A DNA stretch of 53,764 nt from Gammaproteobacteria bacterium (lineage in GTDB: Bacteria > Pseudomonadota > Gammaproteobacteria > SpSt-1174). Below are positions 1-10,293 of this stretch, piece after piece (within the stretch, counting starts at the first letter, position 1; the number at the start of each line of letters is the position of its first letter). Made by a program: the position numbers and the translations under genes. The notes beneath the pieces were generated by a model. That model was not told where the DNA came from, did no database searches, and worked only from the letters and a program-made list of their open reading frames with translations. The stretch covers positions 1 through 53,764 of the forward strand of contig JARRKE010000012.1 of NCBI GenBank assembly GCA_037388465.1, read 5' to 3'.

Positions 1-1461
1 ATGCGCGAAGACGGGTACGAGACCATCATGGTCAACTGCAACCCCGAGACCGTATCCACCGACTACGACACCTCGGACCGGCTGTACTTCGAGCCGCTCA
101 CCCTGGAGGACGTGCTCGAGGTCGTGCGGGTCGAAAAACCGACCGGCGTGATCGTGCAGTACGGCGGTCAGACTCCGCTCAAGCTGGCACGCGATCTGGA
201 AAAGGCCGGCGTGCCGATCATCGGCACCACACCGGATTCCATCGATCTGGCGGAGGACCGCGAGCGCTTCCAGACTCTGATCAACAAGCTCGGCCTGAAG
301 CAGCCGCCCAACCGCACCGCGCGCACCGAGGACCAGGCCATCCTGGCCGCCGAGGAGATCGGCTATCCGGTGGTGGTGCGTCCCTCCTACGTGCTCGGCG
401 GGCGCGCGATGGAGATCGTCTACAACGTCGACGACCTGCGCCGCTACATGCACGAGGCGGTTCAGGTTTCCAACGACGCCCCGGTGCTGCTCGACCGGTT
501 CCTGGACGACGCCGTCGAGGTCGATGTCGATGCGATATGCGACGGTGAGGCGGTCATGATCGGCGGTATCATGCAGCACATCGAACAGGCGGGCGTGCAT
601 TCGGGCGACTCGGCCTGCTCCCTGCCGCCGTATTCCCTCAGCGAACCGGTGCAGCAGGAACTCGGCGAACAGATGCGCAAGCTCGCCAAGGGGCTGGGCG
701 TGGTGGGGCTGATGAACACCCAGTTCGCCATTCAGGGTGAGGACATCTACGTGCTGGAGGTTAATCCACGCGCCTCACGCACGGTGCCGTTCGTCTCCAA
801 GAGCGTCGGCATTCCGCTGGCCAAGGTCGCGGCCCGCTGCATGGTCGGCAAGACGCTTGCCGAACAGGCAATTTCCGAACCGCATCCCCGTGACTATTAT
901 TCGGTCAAGGAGGCGGTATTCCCGTTTATCAAGTTCCCGGGCGTCGATCCTTTGCTCGGTCCGGAAATGAAGTCCACGGGCGAGGTGATGGGCGTCGGCC
1001 GGGAGTTCGCCGAGGCCTATGCCAAGTCCCAGGTCGCGGCCGGGGTCAAACTGCCCAGCAGCGGCCGCGCGTTCATCAGCGTGCGCGACGTCGACAAATC
1101 CGGCATCGTCGAGGTGGTGCGCATACTGGAAGATCTCGGTTTCGACATCGTCGCGACGCGGGGGACCGCCGCGGTTCTGGAGGCCGGCGGCGTGACCTGC
1201 CAGAGTGTCAACAAGGTGACCGAAGGCCGTCCCCATATCGTGGATATGATCAAGAACGACGAGATCGATCTCATCATCAATACGACGGAAGGCAAACAGG
1301 CGATTGCGGATTCGTTCACCATCCGCAGAGAGGCCGTACAGCACTCGGTCGCCTATACCACGACGCTTGCGGGCGCGAGCGCCATGGCCCAGGCGATTCG
1401 TTTCCTTGAATCGGAAAACGTGTATCGCCTGCAGGACCTGCATCAGGAGGTGCTTGGATGA
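1..1461 (+). CDS. carB: carbamoyl-phosphate synthase large subunit, C-terminal part (5' end outside window)
   Basis: CarB makes carbamoyl phosphate from bicarbonate, ATP and glutamine-derived ammonia for pyrimidine and arginine synthesis. The window opens inside the gene: 486 of roughly 1,070 residues are visible, so the first ATG in the window is internal and not the start. What is visible is the second ATP-grasp half (carbamate kinase step), with the segment [20 protein letters not shown] near the beginning and [15 protein letters not shown] at about residues 249-263. The C-terminal MGS-fold allosteric domain follows, from about residue 350 to the end. The stop overlaps the greA start (ATGA), so the two are translationally coupled. 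carAB upstream of greA is a common gammaproteobacterial order. Confidence 0.97.
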   Translation: MREDGYETIMVNCNPETVSTDYDTSDRLYFEPLTLEDVLEVVRVEKPTGVIVQYGGQTPLKLARDLEKAGVPIIGTTPDSIDLAEDRERFQTLINKLGLKQPPNRTARTEDQAILAAEEIGYPVVVRPSYVLGGRAMEIVYNVDDLRRYMHEAVQVSNDAPVLLDRFLDDAVEVDVDAICDGEAVMIGGIMQHIEQAGVHSGDSACSLPPYSLSEPVQQELGEQMRKLAKGLGVVGLMNTQFAIQGEDIYVLEVNPRASRTVPFVSKSVGIPLAKVAARCMVGKTLAEQAISEPHPRDYYSVKEAVFPFIKFPGVDPLLGPEMKSTGEVMGVGREFAEAYAKSQVAAGVKLPSSGRAFISVRDVDKSGIVEVVRILEDLGFDIVATRGTAAVLEAGGVTCQSVNKVTEGRPHIVDMIKNDEIDLIINTTEGKQAIADSFTIRREAVQHSVAYTTTLAGASAMAQAIRFLESENVYRLQDLHQEVLG

Positions 1462-1934
1462 ACAAGGTGCCATTGACTGTCCGCGGTGCGGAAAAACTGA
1501 AGGCGGAGCTGCACAAACTGAAGACCGTCGATCGTCCGCGCGTGATCGAGGCCATCGCCGAGGCGCGTGCGCACGGCGACCTGAAGGAAAATGCCGAATA
1601 CCACGCTGCGCGTGAACAGCAGGGCTTCATCGAAGGCCGCATCAAGGAGATCGAAGCCAAGCTGTCCAACGCCCAGATCATCGACGTCACCACCATGAAC
1701 CCCAACGGCAAGGTCATCTTCGGAGCGACCGTGCTGCTTGCGGACGAAGAGGGCGGAAACGAGGTGACCTACCAGATCGTGGGCGAGGACGAGGCGGACA
1801 TCAAGGCCGGCCTGATTTCGATTACCTCCCCGATCGCCCGTGCGCTGATCGGCAAGGAGGAAGGCGATGTGGCCACCGTCGTCGCCCCCGGCGGTGAAAG
1901 GAACTACGAGATCGTCGAGGTGCGCTACGTCTAA
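1458..1934 (+). CDS. greA: transcription elongation factor GreA
   Basis: GreA enters the RNA polymerase secondary channel and stimulates cleavage of backtracked RNA, rescuing arrested complexes. The 158-residue length is exactly the family size. The N-terminal coiled coil (residues about 10-75) carries the acidic tip in GDLKENAEY, with D41 and E44 being the residues that coordinate the catalytic metal. A C-terminal FKBP-like domain follows. The start ATG overlaps the carB stop by four bases. It converges on yhbY 31 bases downstream, and I see no clear terminator between them. Confidence 0.97.
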   Translation: MNKVPLTVRGAEKLKAELHKLKTVDRPRVIEAIAEARAHGDLKENAEYHAAREQQGFIEGRIKEIEAKLSNAQIIDVTTMNPNGKVIFGATVLLADEEGGNEVTYQIVGEDEADIKAGLISITSPIARALIGKEEGDVATVVAPGGERNYEIVEVRYV

Positions 1935-1965
1935 AGCCTGTTAAAAGGGGCGTTATTGAAGCCGT

Positions 1966-2259
1966 TCAAGGGAACTGCACCACCGGTTTCTCGGGATTGC
2001 GGCGGAAGAACAGCCCCATGTTGCCGACCCGCTGGATGAGCTCGGCGCCGGTGGATGCCGCGATTTCCTGTAGCAGGGCGTCGCGCACCTTGCGGTCGCC
2101 CACGCTCACCTTCACCTTGATCAGTTCATGATGCGCCAGCGCCTGTTCGAGTTCCTGCCGTACGCTGTCCTTGAGTCCCTGTCCGGCGACCATGACCACG
2201 GGCCGAAGGTCGTGGCCGAGGGTGCGCAGGTGCTTACGGCGCTTTTCATCCAGTTTCAT
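1966..2259 (-). CDS. yhbY: CRM-domain RNA-binding protein YhbY, ribosome assembly factor
   Basis: A 97-residue protein consisting of a single CRM (YhbY) domain, which binds rRNA. In E. coli the homologue associates with pre-50S particles. The start (KLDEKRRKHLRTLGHDLRP) and the glycine motif GQGLKDSVRQELEQALAHHEL match the family along the full length. It is transcribed away from rlmE, with only 66 bases between the two start codons, so their promoters must share that gap. The pairing yhbY/rlmE-ftsH is conserved in enterics as well. Confidence 0.93.
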   Translation of the reverse strand: MKLDEKRRKHLRTLGHDLRPVVMVAGQGLKDSVRQELEQALAHHELIKVKVSVGDRKVRDALLQEIAASTGAELIQRVGNMGLFFRRNPEKPVVQFP

Positions 2260-2325
2260 CGATTCGGATTCCCCATAAACAGTGTGTGAAAGTGCTTGTC
2301 CCCGAGGGGGCGCACATTATTGATC

Positions 2326-2949
2326 ATGGCTAGGAGTAAGAGTAGTCGCCGTTGGCTTGACGAACACTTCAAAGACGAGTTCGTCAAACGCGCGCAGCGT
2401 GAAGGGCTTCGCTCGCGTGCGGCCTTCAAACTCGAGGAGATCCAGGCACGGGATCATCTGATCCGGCCGGGCATGACGGTGGTGGACCTCGGCGCCGCGC
2501 CGGGCGGCTGGAGTCAGCTGGCGGCGCGCTGGGTGGGGCGCAACGGCACCGTCATTGCCACCGACATCCTGCCCATGGATTCGTTGCCGGGCGTCGAGTT
2601 CGTGCAGGGGGATTTCCGTGAACAGGCGGTGCTGGACCGCCTCCTGGCCGTGATCGGCGACGGCAAGGCGGACCTTGTAATCTCGGACATGGCCCCCAAT
2701 ATGAGTGGGATGGAGGCGGTGGATCAGCCGCGGGCCATGTATCTGGCCGAATTGGCGGTGGAGATGGCGCGTGAGGTACTCAAGCCCGGTGGCGGTCTGC
2801 TGCTCAAGCTTTTTCAGGGCGAGGGTTCGGAGGCGCTGCTGGCCGAGATCCGGCGGTTGTTCGAGCAGGTGAAGATCCGCAAACCCAAGGCTTCCAGGCC
2901 GCGGTCGCGCGAGGTCTACGTCCTAGCGCAGGGTTTGAAAGTATTGTAA
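2326..2949 (+). CDS. rlmE: 23S rRNA 2'-O-methyltransferase RlmE (RrmJ/FtsJ)
   Basis: RlmE uses S-adenosylmethionine to methylate the ribose of U2552 (E. coli numbering) in the peptidyl-transferase centre of 23S rRNA during late 50S assembly. The 207-residue protein contains the SAM loop [13 protein letters not shown] (residues 52-64) and the K-D-K-E catalytic tetrad, here K35, D121 ([10 protein letters not shown]), K161 and E196. I chose the ATG at 2326 over an upstream TTG at 2296 because the family begins at [10 protein letters not shown]. ftsH follows after 57 bases, as in E. coli, where both genes are heat-shock induced. Confidence 0.95.
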   Translation: MARSKSSRRWLDEHFKDEFVKRAQREGLRSRAAFKLEEIQARDHLIRPGMTVVDLGAAPGGWSQLAARWVGRNGTVIATDILPMDSLPGVEFVQGDFREQAVLDRLLAVIGDGKADLVISDMAPNMSGMEAVDQPRAMYLAELAVEMAREVLKPGGGLLLKLFQGEGSEALLAEIRRLFEQVKIRKPKASRPRSREVYVLAQGLKVL

Positions 2950-2964
2950 CGTGGCCACTATACG
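2934..2964 (+). promoter_or_regulatory. possible promoter for ftsH, with heat-shock-like features
   Basis: At the end of rlmE there is TTGAAA (2935-2940), 18 bases, then TATACG (2959-2964), a fair sigma-70 match. Read differently, TTTGAAA followed after 14 bases by CCACTAT resembles a sigma-32 promoter (CTTGAAA ... CCCCAT). E. coli ftsH is known to be heat-shock controlled. The call rests on pattern only. Confidence 0.35.
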
Positions 2965-3006
2965 TGTGCTGTATGGCGCCTGACAAAGAGGCGACGAGAG
3001 GTAGCT

Positions 3007-4929
3007 GTGAACGATTTGGCAAAAAACCTTATTCTCTGGGCGGTCATCGCCATCGTGCTGATGACTGTCTTCAACAACTTCAGCCCGCAACATTCGTCGC
3101 CTCAGGGAATGTCATATTCGACGTTCATCAGCGATGTCCGTAACGGCAACGTCAAGAGCGTCTACATCGAAGGCAACAGCATCGACGGCGTGACGGTCAA
3201 CGGCGAGAAGTTCACCACCTACAGCCCCAACGATCCCGGGCTGATCGGTGATCTGCTCAAGAACAACGTGACCATCCACGCGGCGCCGCCCAAGAAACGT
3301 TCCATCTTCTGGGATCTGGTCATCAGCTGGTTCCCCTTCATCCTCATCATCGGCCTGTGGATCTACATCATGCGCCAGATGCAGGGCGGCGGAGGCGGCC
3401 GGGGCGCCATGTCCTTCGGCAAGAGCCGCGCCCGGATGATGAGCGAGGACCAGGTCAAGGTGAACTTCACCGACGTGGCCGGCTGCGACGAAGCCAAGGA
3501 CGAAGTGGCCGAATTGGTCGAATTCCTGCGTGATCCAGGCAAGTTCCAGAAACTTGGCGGCAAGATCCCGCGCGGTGTTCTCATGGTGGGCTCCCCCGGT
3601 ACCGGTAAGACCCTGCTCGCCAAGGCCATTGCGGGTGAGGCCAAGGTGCCGTTCTTCAGCATTTCCGGTTCCGACTTCGTCGAGATGTTTGTCGGCGTCG
3701 GCGCCTCGCGCGTGCGCGACATGTTCGAGACCGCGAAGAAACACGCTCCCTGCATCATCTTCATCGACGAGATCGATGCGGTGGGCCGTCAGCGCGGCGC
3801 CGGTCTCGGTGGCGGGCATGACGAGCGCGAGCAGACCCTGAACCAGCTGCTGGTCGAGATGGACGGCTTCGAAGGTTCCGAGGGCATTATCGTGATCGCC
3901 GCGACCAACCGTCCGGACGTGCTCGACCCCGCGCTGCTGCGCCCCGGCCGCTTCGACCGGCAGGTGGTCGTGCCGCTGCCCGACGTGCGCGGCCGCGAGC
4001 AGATCCTCAAGGTGCACATGCGCAAGGTCCCGATCGGCGACAATGTGCGTCCCGACCTGATCGCGCGCGGCACCCCCGGCTTTTCGGGGGCCGATCTGGC
4101 CAACCTGGTCAACGAGGCCGCCCTGTTCGCGGCACGCGCCAACAAGCGCACCGTGACCATGGAGGATTTCGAGCGCGCCAAGGACAAGATCATGATGGGC
4201 GCCGAGCGCAAGTCCATGGTGATGAGCGAAGAGGAAAAGAAGCTCACCGCCTATCACGAGGCGGGCCACGCCATCGTCGGCCGCCTGGTGCCCGATCACG
4301 ATCCGGTCTACAAGGTCAGCATCATCCCGCGCGGACGCGCCTTGGGCGTGACCATGTTCCTGCCTGAGGACGACCGTTACAGCCACAGCAAGCAGCGCCT
4401 GGAAAGCCAGGTCTCCTCGCTGTTCGGCGGGCGTATCGCCGAGGTGCTGATCTTCGGTCCCGACAAGGTCACTACCGGGGCCTCGAACGACATCGAACGC
4501 GCCACCGACATCGCCCGCAACATGGTGACCCGCTGGGGCCTGTCAGATCGCCTGGGCCCGCTGGCCTACAGCGAAGACGAGGGCGAGGTGTTTCTCGGCC
4601 GCTCCGTGACCCAGCACAAGCACATGTCGGATGAAACCGCTCACGCGATCGACGAGGAGATCCGCCACGTGATCGACCGCAACTACCAGCGGGCGGAGAA
4701 AATCCTCACGGATAACATGGAAAAGCTTCATACCATGGCGCAGGCCCTGATGAAGTACGAGACCATCGATTCCGATCAGATCGACGACATCATGGCCGGC
4801 AAGCAGCCGCGTCCGCCGGCCGACTGGCATGATGATGATTCATCCAGCCAGGGCGGCAATCCGGTGATCGGCAGCGGCGACGTCAAGCCGGGCGATAAGC
4901 CGATCGGCGGACCGGCCAGCCAGCACTGA
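3007..4929 (+). CDS. ftsH: ATP-dependent zinc metalloprotease FtsH
   Basis: A membrane-anchored AAA+ protease that extracts and degrades misassembled membrane proteins and short-lived regulators such as sigma-32 and LpxC in E. coli. The 640 residues show a first membrane helix (about 7-24), a periplasmic segment, a second helix (about 102-121) and a Gly-rich linker. The AAA module has Walker A GSPGTGKT at 195-202, Walker B FIDEID and the second region of homology [20 protein letters not shown]. The zinc site HEAGH is at 417-421. The tail after about residue 610 is Gly/Asp/Pro-rich and probably disordered. The start is GTG, preceded by a purine-rich GAGAGGTAG. A strong terminator follows. Confidence 0.98.
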   Translation: MNDLAKNLILWAVIAIVLMTVFNNFSPQHSSPQGMSYSTFISDVRNGNVKSVYIEGNSIDGVTVNGEKFTTYSPNDPGLIGDLLKNNVTIHAAPPKKRSIFWDLVISWFPFILIIGLWIYIMRQMQGGGGGRGAMSFGKSRARMMSEDQVKVNFTDVAGCDEAKDEVAELVEFLRDPGKFQKLGGKIPRGVLMVGSPGTGKTLLAKAIAGEAKVPFFSISGSDFVEMFVGVGASRVRDMFETAKKHAPCIIFIDEIDAVGRQRGAGLGGGHDEREQTLNQLLVEMDGFEGSEGIIVIAATNRPDVLDPALLRPGRFDRQVVVPLPDVRGREQILKVHMRKVPIGDNVRPDLIARGTPGFSGADLANLVNEAALFAARANKRTVTMEDFERAKDKIMMGAERKSMVMSEEEKKLTAYHEAGHAIVGRLVPDHDPVYKVSIIPRGRALGVTMFLPEDDRYSHSKQRLESQVSSLFGGRIAEVLIFGPDKVTTGASNDIERATDIARNMVTRWGLSDRLGPLAYSEDEGEVFLGRSVTQHKHMSDETAHAIDEEIRHVIDRNYQRAEKILTDNMEKLHTMAQALMKYETIDSDQIDDIMAGKQPRPPADWHDDDSSSQGGNPVIGSGDVKPGDKPIGGPASQH

Positions 4930-4948
4930 GCGGTTGTCGGCTTCAACC

Positions 4949-4982
4949 GGGCGCGGGCCTTAATGGCCCGCGCCCTTTTTGT
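4949..4982 (+). terminator. intrinsic terminator after ftsH
   Basis: A perfect 11-bp stem, GGGCGCGGGCC paired with GGCCCGCGCCC around a five-base loop, is followed by a run of Ts. It ends the rlmE-ftsH unit and separates it from folP. Confidence 0.92.
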
Positions 4983-5048
4983 TTGCGACGGGTAAAATCC
5001 GGTTCCGGCGTATGATTCCCGACCGTTTTCGAAGAGGTGCCCCGTTCC

Positions 5049-5882
5049 GTGACTGCGCTTGTCTGTGCCCATCGAACGATTCCGCTTGATCGCCCCCTGG
5101 TGATGGGGATTCTGAACGTGACGCCCGATTCCTTCTCGGACGGCGGACGTTACCTCGATCCGGATGCCGCCCTGGCCCAGGCCCGCCGCCTGGTCGAGGA
5201 GGGGGCGGATATGCTGGATGTGGGCGGTGAATCCACCCGGCCCGGTGCCGCGGCCGTGGACGCGGCAAGCGAGGTGCAACGGGTGATACCCGTCGTTCAG
5301 GCGCTGCGCGAGGCGTTTGATGTGCCCATCTCCGTCGATACCAGCAAGCCGGAAGTGATGCGCGAGGCCGTGGCTGCGGGGGCGGACCTGATCAACGATG
5401 TGCGCGCCCTGCGCGAGCCGGGGGCCCTGGAAGCGGCGCTCGCCAGCGGGGCGGCCGTCTGTCTCATGCACATGCTCGGTGAACCCCGCACCATGCAGCA
5501 GGCGCCGCACTACGGCGACGTGGTGGGCGAAGTCCGGGATTTTCTGGCCGTTCAGATGCAGGCCTGCCTGGATGCCGGCCTGCCGACCGAGCGCCTGCTG
5601 GTCGATCCGGGGTTCGGATTCGGCAAGACCCTGGCGCATAATCTCTCCCTTTTGAAACACCTGGATCGCCTGGGCGACCTGGGAGCGCCGTTGCTGGTCG
5701 GCATGTCCCGCAAGACCATGATCGGCCAGATCCTGGACCTCCCGGTGGAGGAACGGCAGACCGGCAGTATCGCCGCGGCGCTGTTCGCGGCGGAAAAAGG
5801 GGCGGCCATTCTGCGCGTGCACGATGTGAGGCCCACCGTCGAGGCATTGCAGGTCCTGCAGGCCGTCCAGGCAGCGGAGTAA
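5049..5882 (+). CDS. folP: dihydropteroate synthase
   Basis: FolP condenses 6-hydroxymethyl-7,8-dihydropterin pyrophosphate with p-aminobenzoate to give dihydropteroate in folate synthesis; it is the sulfonamide target. Both signatures are present: MGILNVTPDSFSDGG near the N terminus and ADMLDVGGESTRPGA in the next strand. The TIM-barrel continues through DPGFGFGKTLAHN and GMSRKTMIG. I prefer the GTG at 5049 (277 aa), which sits 9 bases after GAGGTG; an in-frame GTG at 5037 lies inside that ribosome-binding site. glmM starts 3 bases after the stop, as in the E. coli ftsH-folP-glmM order. Confidence 0.96.
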   Translation: MTALVCAHRTIPLDRPLVMGILNVTPDSFSDGGRYLDPDAALAQARRLVEEGADMLDVGGESTRPGAAAVDAASEVQRVIPVVQALREAFDVPISVDTSKPEVMREAVAAGADLINDVRALREPGALEAALASGAAVCLMHMLGEPRTMQQAPHYGDVVGEVRDFLAVQMQACLDAGLPTERLLVDPGFGFGKTLAHNLSLLKHLDRLGDLGAPLLVGMSRKTMIGQILDLPVEERQTGSIAAALFAAEKGAAILRVHDVRPTVEALQVLQAVQAAE

Positions 5883-5885
5883 TAC

Positions 5886-7229
5886 ATGAGTAGACGCTAT
5901 TTCGGAACCGACGGGGTCAGAGGACGCACCGGCAGGGCGCCGATGACGGCGGATTTCGTGCTCAAGCTGGGTTGGGCCGCGGGCAGGGTATTGTCCGCGG
6001 ACGGCCATCCTCTGGCCGTGATCGGCAAGGACACGCGGATTTCCGGCTATATGTTCGAGTCGGCCCTGCAGGCGGGGCTGTCCGCCGCGGGCGTCGACGT
6101 GCGCCTGCTGGGGCCCATGCCCACCCCGGCCGTGGCCTATCTGACCCGCACGCTGCGCGCCTCGGTGGGTATCGTGATCAGCGCCTCGCACAACCCTTAT
6201 TACGACAACGGCATCAAGTTCTTCTCCGCCGCGGGGACCAAGCTCCCGGACGACGTGGAGCGCTCCATCGAAGCGGAAATGGCGCAGCCGATGGAAACCG
6301 TCGATTCGGCCGAACTCGGCAAGGCGGAGCGCGTGGTCGATGCCGCAGGCCGTTATATCGAGTACTGCAAGGCCAGTCTTCCCTCCGGGACCGTCCTGCA
6401 CGGACTGCGCATCGTGGTCGATTGCGCACACGGCGCCACCTACCACGTGGCACCGGACGTGTTCGAGGAGCTGGGCGCCGAAGTGCTGCGCATGGGCGAC
6501 GAGCCCAACGGTCTGAACATCAACGACGGGTGCGGGGCCACCGCGCCTCAGGCGTTGTGTGACGCCGTATTGCGCCATCAGGCCGATCTGGGCATCGCCC
6601 TGGACGGCGACGGCGACCGGCTGATCATGGTCGATCACCGGGGCGAGGTGGTGGACGGTGACGAACTCCTGGGCATTATCGCCCGCCATCGCCATGCCGA
6701 GGGGACGCTGGAGGGCGGGGTGGTCGGCACCCAGATGACCAATCTCGGCCTGGAGCAGCTGCTCGGGCGGCTCGGTATTCCGTTTTGCCGCGCCGCCGTG
6801 GGGGACCGCTACGTCATGGAGTTGCTGCAGGCGGAGGGCTGGCGCCTGGGTGGGGAGTCTTCGGGGCACATCATCTGCCTGGATCGTACTACCACCGGCG
6901 ACGGGGTCATTTCGGCGCTCCTGGTGTTACAGGCTATCCTGGCCAGTGAGCAGAGCCTGCACTCCCTCAAGAAGGCCATGCATAAATATCCGCAAACCCT
7001 CGTCAACGTACCCGTCGAGCAGACCGTCGATCTCGAGGGTTCGCCCCTGATCCGCCAGGCCGTGGCCGACGTGGAACGCAGCCTGAACGGCAGCGGCCGC
7101 GTCCTGTTGCGCGCTTCGGGAACGGAACCCCTGGTTCGCGTCATGGTGGAAGGCGATGACACCGAGGCGGTCAAGGGGTACGCCCGCCAGATTGCCGAGG
7201 CTGTTCAGGCTTCGGCCAGCGGTGTCTGA
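5886..7229 (+). CDS. glmM: phosphoglucosamine mutase
   Basis: GlmM interconverts glucosamine-6-phosphate and glucosamine-1-phosphate, feeding UDP-GlcNAc for peptidoglycan and lipopolysaccharide. The 447 residues contain the phosphoserine loop ISASHNP (S101 is the phosphorylated serine, S102 in E. coli), the metal loop DGDGDR and the sugar-binding GGESSGH. The phosphate-binding [15 protein letters not shown] lies near the C terminus. The N terminus [12 protein letters not shown] is typical of GlmM and distinguishes it from the phosphoglucomutase at about 44-45.7 kb. It is tightly linked to folP. Confidence 0.97.
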   Translation: MSRRYFGTDGVRGRTGRAPMTADFVLKLGWAAGRVLSADGHPLAVIGKDTRISGYMFESALQAGLSAAGVDVRLLGPMPTPAVAYLTRTLRASVGIVISASHNPYYDNGIKFFSAAGTKLPDDVERSIEAEMAQPMETVDSAELGKAERVVDAAGRYIEYCKASLPSGTVLHGLRIVVDCAHGATYHVAPDVFEELGAEVLRMGDEPNGLNINDGCGATAPQALCDAVLRHQADLGIALDGDGDRLIMVDHRGEVVDGDELLGIIARHRHAEGTLEGGVVGTQMTNLGLEQLLGRLGIPFCRAAVGDRYVMELLQAEGWRLGGESSGHIICLDRTTTGDGVISALLVLQAILASEQSLHSLKKAMHKYPQTLVNVPVEQTVDLEGSPLIRQAVADVERSLNGSGRVLLRASGTEPLVRVMVEGDDTEAVKGYARQIAEAVQASASGV

Positions 7230-7307
7230 GGCGGAAATTGCAAATTGATTTATCTGAAACCGGGCTGTAAGCTTGCGCGCTTTGTTTCACAACGAGGCAG
7301 GTAAGGC

Positions 7308-8060
7308 ATGCGTCAATCTCTGGTTGCCGGAAACTGGAAACTGAATGGCTCGAAAACGAGTATCAGCACCCTCATCGAGGGAATCCTGTCCGGAATGCCA
7401 GAGGTCGGTGACGCAGGTGTAGCGGTCTGCCCGCCTTTTGTTTACCTGCCCATGGTCCAGGACATGCTGGCGGACAGCCCGGTCGGTCTTGGTGCCCAGG
7501 ATCTCTGTGCCGAGGACGGCGGCGCCTTCACCGGCGAGGTTTCCGGACCGATGCTCAAGGAGTTCGGTTCCACATATGCGATTGTGGGGCATTCCGAGCG
7601 CCGCAGCCTGTACGGGGAAGATGACCACCTCGTGGCGCGCAAGTTCCTCGCGGCACAGCGTAACGGCCTCACGCCGATTCTCTGCGTTGGTGAACTGCTG
7701 GAAGAGCGTGAAGTCGGAAAAACTGAGGAGGTCGTGGGACGCCAGCTGGATGCGGTGCTGGAAGCCGCCGGTGCGGAGGCCTTCCGCGATGCGGTGATCG
7801 CCTACGAACCGGTATGGGCGATCGGTACCGGCAAGACCGCGACGCCTGAGCAGGCTCAGGAGGTTCACGCCTTTATCCGGGGCCGTATCGCCGCGCTGGA
7901 TGCCGCGGTGGCCGAGAATATCTGCATCCAGTACGGCGGCAGCGTGAAGGCGGCGAACGCTGCCGAGTTGTTTGCCATGCCTGATATCGATGGCGGCCTG
8001 ATCGGTGGCGCGTCGCTGCAGGCCGACGAATTCCTCGCGATCTGCAAGGCCGCGAGTTAA
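7308..8060 (+). CDS. tpiA: triosephosphate isomerase
   Basis: Interconverts dihydroxyacetone phosphate and glyceraldehyde-3-phosphate in glycolysis, gluconeogenesis and the Calvin cycle. The 250-residue TIM barrel carries the substrate lysine K11 (GNWKLNG), the electrophile H95 in VGHSERR, the catalytic base E167 in AYEPVWAIGTGK and the phosphate loop YGGSVKAANA. All catalytic residues are at the expected positions. A 78-base gap separates it from glmM; secG begins 15 bases after its stop, as in E. coli-related tpiA-secG arrangements. Confidence 0.97.
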   Translation: MRQSLVAGNWKLNGSKTSISTLIEGILSGMPEVGDAGVAVCPPFVYLPMVQDMLADSPVGLGAQDLCAEDGGAFTGEVSGPMLKEFGSTYAIVGHSERRSLYGEDDHLVARKFLAAQRNGLTPILCVGELLEEREVGKTEEVVGRQLDAVLEAAGAEAFRDAVIAYEPVWAIGTGKTATPEQAQEVHAFIRGRIAALDAAVAENICIQYGGSVKAANAAELFAMPDIDGGLIGGASLQADEFLAICKAAS

Positions 8061-8075
8061 ATACGGATATCTTTT

Positions 8076-8450
8076 ATGTTGCTTTACAGCATATTGATTG
8101 TGGTTCAGGTGGTCGTCGCTGCGGCGCTGATCGTGCTCGTGCTTTTGCAGCACGGCAAGGGCGCCGATGCCGGCGCAGCCTTCGGAAGCGGGGCTTCTGG
8201 CACGGTGTTCGGCTCGCAGGGTTCGGCGAATTTCCTGAGCCGTGCGACGGCTGTTCTGGCGGCCGTATTCTTTATTAACAGTCTTGTACTGACTTATATC
8301 GCCGGACACGCCTCGCAGCCCAGCGACAGCAGCGTGGTGGTCAAAGAGGCCGCGCAGCAGTCCGACAAGAAACAGCCTGTGGGTGCCGAGCAGAAGAAGC
8401 AGGCGCCCGCCAAACCGGCGCCGACAGCGCCGGGCGATGTGCCTCAGTAA
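8076..8450 (+). CDS. secG: preprotein translocase subunit SecG
   Basis: SecG is the small accessory subunit of the SecYEG channel and assists SecA-driven export. The 124-residue protein has two membrane helices (about 2-22 and 55-75) joined by the signature loop [20 protein letters not shown], followed by a low-complexity Lys/Ala/Pro-rich cytoplasmic tail. The tRNA-Leu gene starts 16 bases after the stop, so the two are very likely co-transcribed, as in E. coli secG-leuU. Confidence 0.94.
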   Translation: MLLYSILIVVQVVVAAALIVLVLLQHGKGADAGAAFGSGASGTVFGSQGSANFLSRATAVLAAVFFINSLVLTYIAGHASQPSDSSVVVKEAAQQSDKKQPVGAEQKKQAPAKPAPTAPGDVPQ

Positions 8451-8466
8451 GGTACAGCATGAAATC

Positions 8467-8551
8467 GCCGACGTGGTGGAATTGGTAGACACGCTATCTT
8501 GAGGGGGTAGTGGCGAAAGCCGTGACGGTTCGACTCCGTCCGTCGGCACCA
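8467..8551 (+). tRNA. tRNA-Leu (anticodon GAG)
   Basis: An 85-nt cloverleaf with a long variable arm typical of class II tRNAs. The acceptor GCCGACG pairs with CGTCGGC, and CCA is encoded (8549-8551). The anticodon stem CTATC/GGTAG holds the loop TTGAGGG, giving anticodon GAG at 8501-8503. The T-arm contains GGTTCGACTCC. It is nearly identical in plan to E. coli leuU, which also follows secG. Confidence 0.97.
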
Positions 8552-8735
8552 TACTTATCCGGAACCAGGTAGGTATCCGGTCAAGACGGCATGTCCGTCT
8601 GATGAATATAAGGGAAAGGGCCTATTCAAGTCCGGCCGGCTTGCCGGCGGAGACTCGGGTAGAGCGATAAGAATCTGACTGTGGCTATACGCTGCAATTC
8701 GCGTCCTGCAGTTTGGGCGCGGGGAGTAACAGAGA
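8552..8735 (+). other. leader region between tRNA-Leu and nuoA
   Basis: This 184-base stretch has no gene. It holds two small hairpins: GACGG/CCGTC (8585-8599), and a compact GCCGGC-TT-GCCGGC (8635-8648). Neither has a T-run, so neither is a standard terminator. The nuo promoter should lie here, but I could not pick a convincing -35/-10 pair; TATAAG at 8607 and TATACG at 8686 are the only -10-like hexamers I noticed. Confidence 0.4.
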
Positions 8736-9092
8736 ATGCTGCAAGGTTATCTGCCAATCCTGGTATTTGTCGCCATTGGTCTAATCGCCGGCATTGCCAT
8801 TTTGACGCTGGGTTCCATTCTGGGGCCGCGCCGACCCGACGCCGCCAAGGACTCTCCTTACGAATGCGGCTTCGAGGCCTTCGAGGATTCGCGCATGAAG
8901 TTCGACGTGCGTTATTACCTCGTCGCCATTCTGTTTATCATCTTTGATCTCGAGATCGCCTTTCTGTTCCCCTGGGCCGTCGTGCTCGACAAGATCGGTT
9001 TGTTCGGTCTGCTCGCCATGGCCATGTTCCTCGGCATCCTCGTGATTGGCTTTATCTACGAATGGAAGAAGGGGGCGCTGGAATGGGAATAG
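8736..9092 (+). CDS. nuoA: NADH-quinone oxidoreductase subunit A
   Basis: NuoA is a small membrane subunit at the junction of the peripheral and membrane arms of complex I. The 118 residues form three membrane helices (about 7-29, 60-80, 85-108). Between the first two lies the conserved loop [20 protein letters not shown], whose cysteine is the residue exposed in the de-active state of mitochondrial ND3. It is the first gene of a nuoA-N operon in canonical order, and its last 10 bases overlap nuoB. Confidence 0.97.
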   Translation: MLQGYLPILVFVAIGLIAGIAILTLGSILGPRRPDAAKDSPYECGFEAFEDSRMKFDVRYYLVAILFIIFDLEIAFLFPWAVVLDKIGLFGLLAMAMFLGILVIGFIYEWKKGALEWE

Positions 9093-9559
9093 AAGGCAAA
9101 TTCGACAAGGGGTTCGTCACCACCACGGCCGATAAGCTCATTAATTGGGCGCGTACCGGCTCGATGTGGCCCATGACGTTCGGGCTTGCCTGTTGCGCGG
9201 TCGAGATGATGCACGCCGGCGCCGCCCGTTATGACCTCGACCGTTTCGGGATCATGTTCCGGCCCAGCCCCCGCCAGTCCGATGTGATGATCGTGGCCGG
9301 CACCCTGGTCAACAAGATGGCGCCCGCGCTGCGCAAGGTTTACGACCAGATGGCCGAGCCCCGCTGGGTGATCTCCATGGGTTCTTGTGCGAACGGCGGC
9401 GGTTACTACCACTATTCCTATGCGGTGGTGCGCGGCTGCGACCGTATTGTCCCGGTGGACGTCTACGTCCCGGGTTGTCCCCCGACGGCGGAGGCTCTGC
9501 TTTACGGCATTCTGCAATTGCAGAACAAGATCCGTCGTACCAACACCATCGCCCGTTGA
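9083..9559 (+). CDS. nuoB: NADH-quinone oxidoreductase subunit B
   Basis: NuoB carries cluster N2, the terminal 4Fe-4S centre that passes electrons to quinone. In this 158-residue protein the ligands are the adjacent pair C37-C38 ([10 protein letters not shown]), C102 (GSCANGG) and C132 (PGCPP). The ATG at 9083 is chosen because the family starts [11 protein letters not shown]; an upstream start at 9062 would add seven residues read from within nuoA. The gene overlaps nuoA by 10 bases and nuoC follows after 17. Confidence 0.98.
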   Translation: MGIEGKFDKGFVTTTADKLINWARTGSMWPMTFGLACCAVEMMHAGAARYDLDRFGIMFRPSPRQSDVMIVAGTLVNKMAPALRKVYDQMAEPRWVISMGSCANGGGYYHYSYAVVRGCDRIVPVDVYVPGCPPTAEALLYGILQLQNKIRRTNTIAR

Positions 9560-9576
9560 GGCAGTGAGGGCTGAAG

Positions 9577-10293
9577 ATGTCGGATCTGCAATCCTTTGCC
9601 GCGCAGCTTGAAAAACACTTTGGCGATCGTATCAGCGGTGCGACGCTGGCCGTGGGCGAAGTCACGCTGACAGTGCCCGCGCAGAATCTGCACGAGGTCG
9701 CAACCGCGCTGCGCGACGAGTTCGCCTTTGAGATTCTGATCGATGTCGCCGGTGTCGATTATTTCACCTACGGTGTGACGGAATGGTCCACCGACGGCGC
9801 CACCAGCGAGGGTTTCTCGCGCGGGGTCGAAAAGGCCACGTTCGGGCGTTTCACTTTTCAAGATGCGCCGCCGCTCGGCAAGCACGAAGGGCCGCGTTTC
9901 GCGGCCGTCTATCATCTGTTGTCGCTGGCCGAAAACCGCCGGCTCCGGCTCAAGGTCTTTTGTCCGGACGACGAGATGCCAATGGTGGATTCCGTCGTCG
10001 ACGTTTGGAGCAGCGCCAACTGGTACGAGCGCGAGGCGTTCGATCTGTACGGCATTGTTTTCAACGGCCACCCGGACCTGCGTCGACTGCTGACCGACTA
10101 CGGCTTCGTCGGTCATCCGTTCCGCAAGGACTTCCCGTTGGTCGGTCATGTCGAGATGCGCTACGACCCCGAACAGCAGCGCGTGGTGTACCAGCCTGTC
10201 TCCATCGAGCCGCGCGTTCTCGTTCCCAAGGTGATCCGACACGATCATCGCTACCTCCATCCCGAAACGGAGGAGGGCAAGTCCAATGCCTGA
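9577..10293 (+). CDS. nuoC: NADH-quinone oxidoreductase subunit C
   Basis: NuoC is the 30-kDa-type subunit of the peripheral arm and packs against NuoD near the quinone site; it holds no cofactor. The 238 residues include the signature [20 protein letters not shown] and [20 protein letters not shown]. Unlike E. coli, where nuoC and nuoD are fused, here they are separate genes overlapping by 8 bases. Confidence 0.97.
   Translation: MSDLQSFAAQLEKHFGDRISGATLAVGEVTLTVPAQNLHEVATALRDEFAFEILIDVAGVDYFTYGVTEWSTDGATSEGFSRGVEKATFGRFTFQDAPPLGKHEGPRFAAVYHLLSLAENRRLRLKVFCPDDEMPMVDSVVDVWSSANWYEREAFDLYGIVFNGHPDLRRLLTDYGFVGHPFRKDFPLVGHVEMRYDPEQQRVVYQPVSIEPRVLVPKVIRHDHRYLHPETEEGKSNA

Noticed and set aside
4776-6869. 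Very long minus-strand open frame antisense to folP and glmM, with similar long antisense frames over ftsH, nuoE/F, nuoL, nuoM, infB and pnp
   Set aside because: They mirror conserved genes codon for codon in high-GC DNA, have no recognisable domains, and are rich in Arg/His/Gly/Asp as expected for shadows.
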